DNA from: CAYTUI01 sp964441335
Lineage (GTDB): Bacteria > Patescibacteriota > Patescibacteriia > UBA1558 > 2-01-FULL-52-15
Reading direction: 5' to 3'
Assembly: GCA_964441335.1 (NCBI GenBank)
Contig: CAYTUI010000022.1
Span: 1 to 22,238, forward strand
DNA length: 22,238 nucleotides
Part shown: positions 18,312 through 22,238 of the stretch, in pieces
Layout: each line of letters starts with the position of its first letter
How positions within the stretch are numbered: the first letter of the stretch is position 1
Position numbers and translations under genes: made by a program
Notes under the pieces: generated by a model
What the model was told of the DNA's origin: nothing
What the model saw: the letters and a program-made list of their open reading frames with translations, nothing else
Databases searched by the model: none

Positions 18312-20051
18312 TCAACTGGCAACTTGCTGGCGCCAGAGTGCGTCATATAAACCCCGTTTTTTTAACAATTGCGCCTGACTGCCGTGTTCCACCAGTCGCC
18401 CTTTTTCCAGCACATAAATGCGGTCAGCTTGAGATATTGTTGATAACCTATGGGCCACCAAAATTGTAATTATATCAGGATGAGCTTTGACTATTTCTTT
18501 GATAGTCTCGGTAATAGCTTTTTCAGTAATGGAGTCCAAACTGGAGGTGGCTTCGTCAAAAATTAATACTTCCGGTTGTCTAAGCAAGGCTCTGGCAATG
18601 GCCAAACGTTGTCTTTCACCGCCGGAAATTTTCATGCCTCCTTCTCCAATCTTGGAATTTAAACCCTGATCACCTCTGTTCAATAGATCATCGGCCTGCG
18701 CCCAATGCAGAGCTGTCAGACATTCCTGGTCAGAAGCCCGAGGCCTGACGAACAGCAAATTTTCTTTTAGCGAACCGGCAAACAATTGCGTCTCCTGCGA
18801 AACCAAACCAATCCGCTGCCGTAAATCCTCAACATTAAGATCTCTGGTATCTATTCCATTATATTTGACGGCTCCGTCTGTTGGCTTATACAGACTGGAC
18901 AGCAATTTAATTATAGTGGATTTGCCGGAGCCAGACGGACCGACCAGGGCAATTGTTTCACCGGCCACAGCTTTTAAACTAATGTCTTTAATTGACGCTT
19001 CATCAGCCGATTGATAGACAAAAGAAACTTTATCAAATTCCACCGATGTAATGACAGATAACTTCCGGGGGTTAGCGGGCTGCTCTTCAGCTTCAATATC
19101 TAATATTGCCTGTAATTCCTGGCTACTGGCTTGCGCCTGTTGATACTGCGCGGTTAATTCCCCAAATTGTTGTATTGGACTGAAGATGAAAAAACTGTAG
19201 ATAAAAAGCGTAAAGTATTCACCAATACTCATGTCACCACTAAAAATTAACCAAAGCATTAACAATGCCAAAGAGGCCCGTAACGCATTCACCATGGTGC
19301 CTTGAGTAAAACTTAACTTGCGGATTAATTTAACCTTAGCCAATTCCAAACCTAAAATCTTTTCATTAACTTTATTTAACCGCTCTATCTCCTGACTTTC
19401 CAAGCCCAGACTCTTGACCAGCTCCACATTGCGCAAAGTTTCTGTGGTTGATCCGGCCAGAGCGGCTGATTCTTTAACTATTTTCAACTGCGCAGCCTTA
19501 ATATTGCGGCTAATAAAAAAAGTTATCACACCGACAATTGGTATCAGTAGTGCATAAAGCAAACCAACCGCCCAGTGCACATAAAATGCGTAGCCAATAA
19601 CTACGATAATTCCCACCAAAGATAAAAATAAAATATTAATGGCGCTGGTAATCCAAATTTGCGCGTCATCTCTGGCACGTTGCAATTTTCTTAACAACTC
19701 GCCCGAACGCTGATCCTCAAAAACGCTGAAGCTTAAAGAAAAAGAGTGTTGCACGCTGTCGGCATACATCTGGGTGCCCAATTTTTGAGTAATAACATTG
19801 ACATAATAATCTTGAAAATTTTTGGCCACGCGAGAAATAAAAGCCGCGCCCACAGCCGCCGCCAATAATAAACCGATTCCCGCTAAAAATTGCTGTTGAT
19901 TATATTGCCCCGGATTTGAGGCATATTTATCAATCATCAATCTGAAAAGCTGTGGATCCAGCAAAGAAAAGACCTGATTAATCGTAGCTAGAACCAGTGT
20001 CCCCCAGAGAATTTTTTTATAACGTTTTAAATATTTCCAAATTAACTTCAT
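18312..20051 (-). CDS. ABC transporter, MsbA/MdlB-type exporter half-transporter (579 aa)
   Basis: This full-length half-transporter has a six-helix membrane domain (about 1-310) fused to an ATPase domain. Walker A is GPSGSGKST (371-379), the Q-loop is VSQETQLF, the signature is ISGGERQRL (475-483), Walker B is VLIFDEATSSLD (495-506) and the switch His is in VAHRLST (His534). Every catalytic residue is intact. Substrates of this subfamily range from lipids to peptides and drugs; none can be assigned. It probably works as a homodimer because no partner half-transporter is adjacent. It lies 21 nt after prfB on the same strand, with no SD, and its end is separated from the AAA+ operon by a 69-nt gap. 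Confidence 0.95.
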   Translation of the reverse strand: MKLIWKYLKRYKKILWGTLVLATINQVFSLLDPQLFRLMIDKYASNPGQYNQQQFLAGIGLLLAAAVGAAFISRVAKNFQDYYVNVITQKLGTQMYADSVQHSFSLSFSVFEDQRSGELLRKLQRARDDAQIWITSAINILFLSLVGIIVVIGYAFYVHWAVGLLYALLIPIVGVITFFISRNIKAAQLKIVKESAALAGSTTETLRNVELVKSLGLESQEIERLNKVNEKILGLELAKVKLIRKLSFTQGTMVNALRASLALLMLWLIFSGDMSIGEYFTLFIYSFFIFSPIQQFGELTAQYQQAQASSQELQAILDIEAEEQPANPRKLSVITSVEFDKVSFVYQSADEASIKDISLKAVAGETIALVGPSGSGKSTIIKLLSSLYKPTDGAVKYNGIDTRDLNVEDLRQRIGLVSQETQLFAGSLKENLLFVRPRASDQECLTALHWAQADDLLNRGDQGLNSKIGEGGMKISGGERQRLAIARALLRQPEVLIFDEATSSLDSITEKAITETIKEIVKAHPDIITILVAHRLSTISQADRIYVLEKGRLVEHGSQAQLLKKRGLYDALWRQQVAS

Positions 20052-20072
20052 GAGATTTCTGCTGATTATCCA

Positions 20073-21176
20073 CTATAACTTATAACCGGCACTTTGAGCA
20101 AGCCACTGCTCGGCAAAAGGCAGAACATCTCCGTTTAAGATAGCTTCCGGGTCTTTAGATTCAAATTTAGTCCGATGGTCTTTAACCATTTTGTAAGGAT
20201 GCAATACATAGGAACGAATTTGATTTCCCCAAGCCGCTTCAGTAAATTCTCCTCTTAATAACTGCCTCTCCTCTTCCTTTTCGGCCGCGTAGTATTTCTG
20301 GAGTTTGCCCAACAAAATTTTCCTGGCCTGTTCTTTATTTTGAAGTTGCGATCGTTCATTTTGACAAATCGCCGTAATCCCCGTCGGTAAATGGGTAAAA
20401 CGAACAGCCGAGTCAGTAGTGTTAACAGACTGACCGCCGTGACCGCCAGCTCGGAAAACGTCAATACGCAAATCGTTATCGTCAATAGCTACTTCTTTAA
20501 GTTCTTCTAGCTCGGGCAGAACCTCAACCATAGCAAACGAAGTATGCCTAGCATGGTCAGCGTCATAAGGTGATAAACGAACCAAACGATGAACTCCACT
20601 ATCAGCGCGTAAATAGCCGTAAGCTAAATTGCCACTGATTTCCATAGTCACATTTTTTATCCCCGCCTCATTACCGACAGTCCGATCCAAAATTTTAGTT
20701 TTCCAATTTTGCTTTTCAGCATAACGCAAATACATCCTCTCCAACATCTCCGCCCAATCCTGCGCGTCTACGCCGCCGGCACCGGCGTAAATAGTTAAAA
20801 TTGCCGGTTTATCATCATAAGGACCGGACAATAACAGTTGCATTTCCATTGCTTCAAACTGCTGACGTAACTCACTAAAACTTCTCTCTATTTCAGTTCG
20901 CAAATTAACATCCTGATCTTCTTTATCGTCTTCAGCCAAAACCAAGAGGTCTTCTAAATTTTCTTTGACACTTTTCCAACTAAAAATTGCTTGTTCTTCT
21001 TTGGCGATATCACGACTATACTTTTCAGCCTTCTGGCGGTCTAGCCAAAAATCGTCTGCCTGCATCTCGGCCTGTTTTTTTGTCAGCTCTAATAATCTGT
21101 CGTCTAAACGCAAAGCAACCCAAGCTTTAGCAACTCGGGTTAGCAGTTCTTTAATACCGCTAATTAATTCATTCAC
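20073..21176 (-). CDS. prfB: peptide chain release factor 2
   Basis: RF2 recognises UGA and UAA and triggers peptide release. The 367-residue length is normal. The GGQ motif is in RAGGHGGQSVN (247-249) and the C-terminal half matches RF2 throughout (DSGVHRLVRLSP, TSFAMVEVLPE, CQNERSQLQNK, GNQIRSYVLHPYKMVKDHRT). The stop-recognition tripeptide is SPY (202-204), where most RF2 proteins have SPF. The frame is continuous near codon 25, where many bacteria have the CTTTGAC autoregulatory frameshift, so that control is missing. Translation starts with GTG 21176, overlapping the protease stop by 8 nt, so coupling is likely. Presence of RF2 shows that UGA is a stop codon here. Confidence 0.96.
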   Translation of the reverse strand: MNELISGIKELLTRVAKAWVALRLDDRLLELTKKQAEMQADDFWLDRQKAEKYSRDIAKEEQAIFSWKSVKENLEDLLVLAEDDKEDQDVNLRTEIERSFSELRQQFEAMEMQLLLSGPYDDKPAILTIYAGAGGVDAQDWAEMLERMYLRYAEKQNWKTKILDRTVGNEAGIKNVTMEISGNLAYGYLRADSGVHRLVRLSPYDADHARHTSFAMVEVLPELEELKEVAIDDNDLRIDVFRAGGHGGQSVNTTDSAVRFTHLPTGITAICQNERSQLQNKEQARKILLGKLQKYYAAEKEEERQLLRGEFTEAAWGNQIRSYVLHPYKMVKDHRTKFESKDPEAILNGDVLPFAEQWLAQSAGYKL

Positions 21177-22238
21177 TGGCTTGATATTTATCTAAAGTAA
21201 CTTTAACAGTTTTCTCAACTCCTTTGCTCATAATTTTTACTTCCACAGTCTGTCCGGGATTATACTTGGAGATTAACTCTGACAAGGGATCGCTTTCGGT
21301 CACATCCTGACCGTCTACTGCTAATATAATATCATTCTCCAGTAAACCTGCTTTATCAGCCGGTGAGCCCGGTAAAACAGCTAACTCATTATTACTACCA
21401 CGTAAGATCAAAGCGCCGTGATCAACTTTTAAATTATTCTTGGCCTTAACATCAGCGTTAACTAAGACATACCTAACGCCCAAATAAGGTCGAACAATTT
21501 CGCCCGAGCTAATAACACTGTCAATTATCTTTTTTACAGGATTAATCGGAATAGCAAAGCCTATCAGCTGGCCTTGATTAGAAACTGCAGTATTAATACC
21601 TACCACTTCTCCCGCTAAATTCAACAGCGGGCCACCGGAATTACCGGGATTTATTGCGGCGTCAGTCTGAATAACATCATCCAGCCGTTCTGAACTATTA
21701 GCACTACTGGCCACCACACTGCGCCCAACGCCGGAAACTACACCTTTGGTCACAGTGTTAGAAAACTCCGCCAAGGCGTTGCCAATAGCAATAACTGTCT
21801 GGCCTATCTGCAAACTGCTGGAATCTCCGATCTTGAGCGGTTTTAAGTTATCAGCCTTAATCTTCAAAATACCGATATCCATAAACAAATCAGTCCCGAC
21901 TACTTCAGCCTCATATTCTTTACCATCATTTAAAACTACCGAGTATTTAGCCTGCGCATCCTCCACTACATGTTTGTTGGTCAGAATATAGCCATCAGCA
22001 GAAATAATAAAACCAGAACCGCCGCCAATCTTCTGAAAATTAGGTTCAGCATTGTTATCCGGCGGTGTTACTTGCGGTGATCCAAAAAAGAAAAATTCGT
22101 CAAAAGGCGACTGACCACCCAAAGGTCCTTGATTACTAATATCTTTGGTGATATTAACCGAGACCACGCTGACCGACGCTTCTTTAACAATATCAATGGT
22201 TGCCGAGTCCTCGGTCACCTTAATTAATTTATTATTAT
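21169..22238 (-). CDS. HtrA/DegP-family serine protease, 5' end outside the window
   Basis: This is a trypsin-fold envelope protease/chaperone with one C-terminal PDZ domain. The catalytic triad is visible; numbered from GTG 22218 it is His83 (TNKHVVED), Asp114 (TDLFMDIGILKI) and Ser194 (NPGNSGGPLL). The PDZ domain spans about 250-345 (YLGVRYVLVN, GSPADKAGLLENDIILAVDGQ). The frame stays open to the window edge. Family members usually have an N-terminal membrane anchor before the SATIDIVKEASVSVVSV region, so the true start is probably upstream, outside the window. It degrades or refolds damaged exported proteins. It overlaps prfB by 8 nt and leads the htrA-prfB-ABC series. Confidence 0.95.
   Translation of the reverse strand, partial: NNKLIKVTEDSATIDIVKEASVSVVSVNITKDISNQGPLGGQSPFDEFFFFGSPQVTPPDNNAEPNFQKIGGGSGFIISADGYILTNKHVVEDAQAKYSVVLNDGKEYEAEVVGTDLFMDIGILKIKADNLKPLKIGDSSSLQIGQTVIAIGNALAEFSNTVTKGVVSGVGRSVVASSANSSERLDDVIQTDAAINPGNSGGPLLNLAGEVVGINTAVSNQGQLIGFAIPINPVKKIIDSVISSGEIVRPYLGVRYVLVNADVKAKNNLKVDHGALILRGSNNELAVLPGSPADKAGLLENDIILAVDGQDVTESDPLSELISKYNPGQTVEVKIMSKGVEKTVKVTLDKYQASE

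Noticed and set aside
1..22238. CRISPR array, tRNA or rRNA genes
   Set aside because: No regularly spaced identical repeats and no cloverleaf or rRNA segments were seen on either strand.
20073..22238. Reassigned UGA (glycine) code
   Set aside because: RF2 is intact and TGA ends htrA, the FN3 gene and others without in-frame TGA inside conserved genes.

Overview
The window reads as a chromosomal segment of a member of the Candidate Phyla Radiation (Patescibacteria). This placement is inferred from gene content and style, not from a marker-tree comparison. The support is: compact AT-leaning genes mostly without Shine-Dalgarno (SD) sites; a zinc-ribbon L28; an S12 with an extra segment near its N-terminus; a long-form nucleoside diphosphate kinase; ComEC carried as two overlapping genes; a membrane-anchored Clp-type AAA+ protein with only one ATPase domain; and low-complexity tandem tracts between genes. 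RF2 is present and TGA ends several genes, so the TGA-as-glycine code of Gracilibacteria/Absconditabacteria is not in use.

Positions 1-3260 are a distinct GC-rich block of plus-strand genes. It opens with what may be the last codons of a transposase or integrase. Three small membrane proteins follow (40-970), two of them behind the same UUCG hairpin next to the SD. Next is a self-contained transcription unit (1183-2168): a perfect-consensus promoter, a folded leader closed by a 19-bp helix, a GC-rich 144-codon orphan gene, a 3' region of successive hairpins and a strong terminator. A second unit (2177-3259) encodes a HAD phosphatase and two tiny single-pass membrane proteins (61 and 37 aa). 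Most genes in this block have strong GGAGG-type SD sites, unlike the rest of the window.

Positions 3328-7500 hold the str operon on the minus strand (rpsL, rpsG, fusA), with a coiled-coil gene of unknown function inserted between rpsG and fusA. An intrinsic terminator lies past fusA and an attenuator-like element precedes rpsL.

Positions 7500-12520 hold a site-2 protease, a plus-strand rpmB, a two-gene membrane operon with a PF04020-type protein, a secreted FN3/CARDB-like protein, a candidate ~180-nt ncRNA with its own promoter and terminator, and a DUF559 nuclease-like gene between two copies of a CCTCCCC/GGGGAGG repeat.

Positions 12530-18254 hold ndk with a receiver-only response regulator, then an apparent four-gene operon: membrane-anchored Clp D1-like AAA+, anchored beta-rich protein, ComEC channel, ComEC metallo-beta-lactamase domain. 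This suggests a DNA-uptake or cell-surface function. Positions 18312-22238 hold an operon of htrA/degP-like protease (cut by the window edge), prfB and an ABC exporter.
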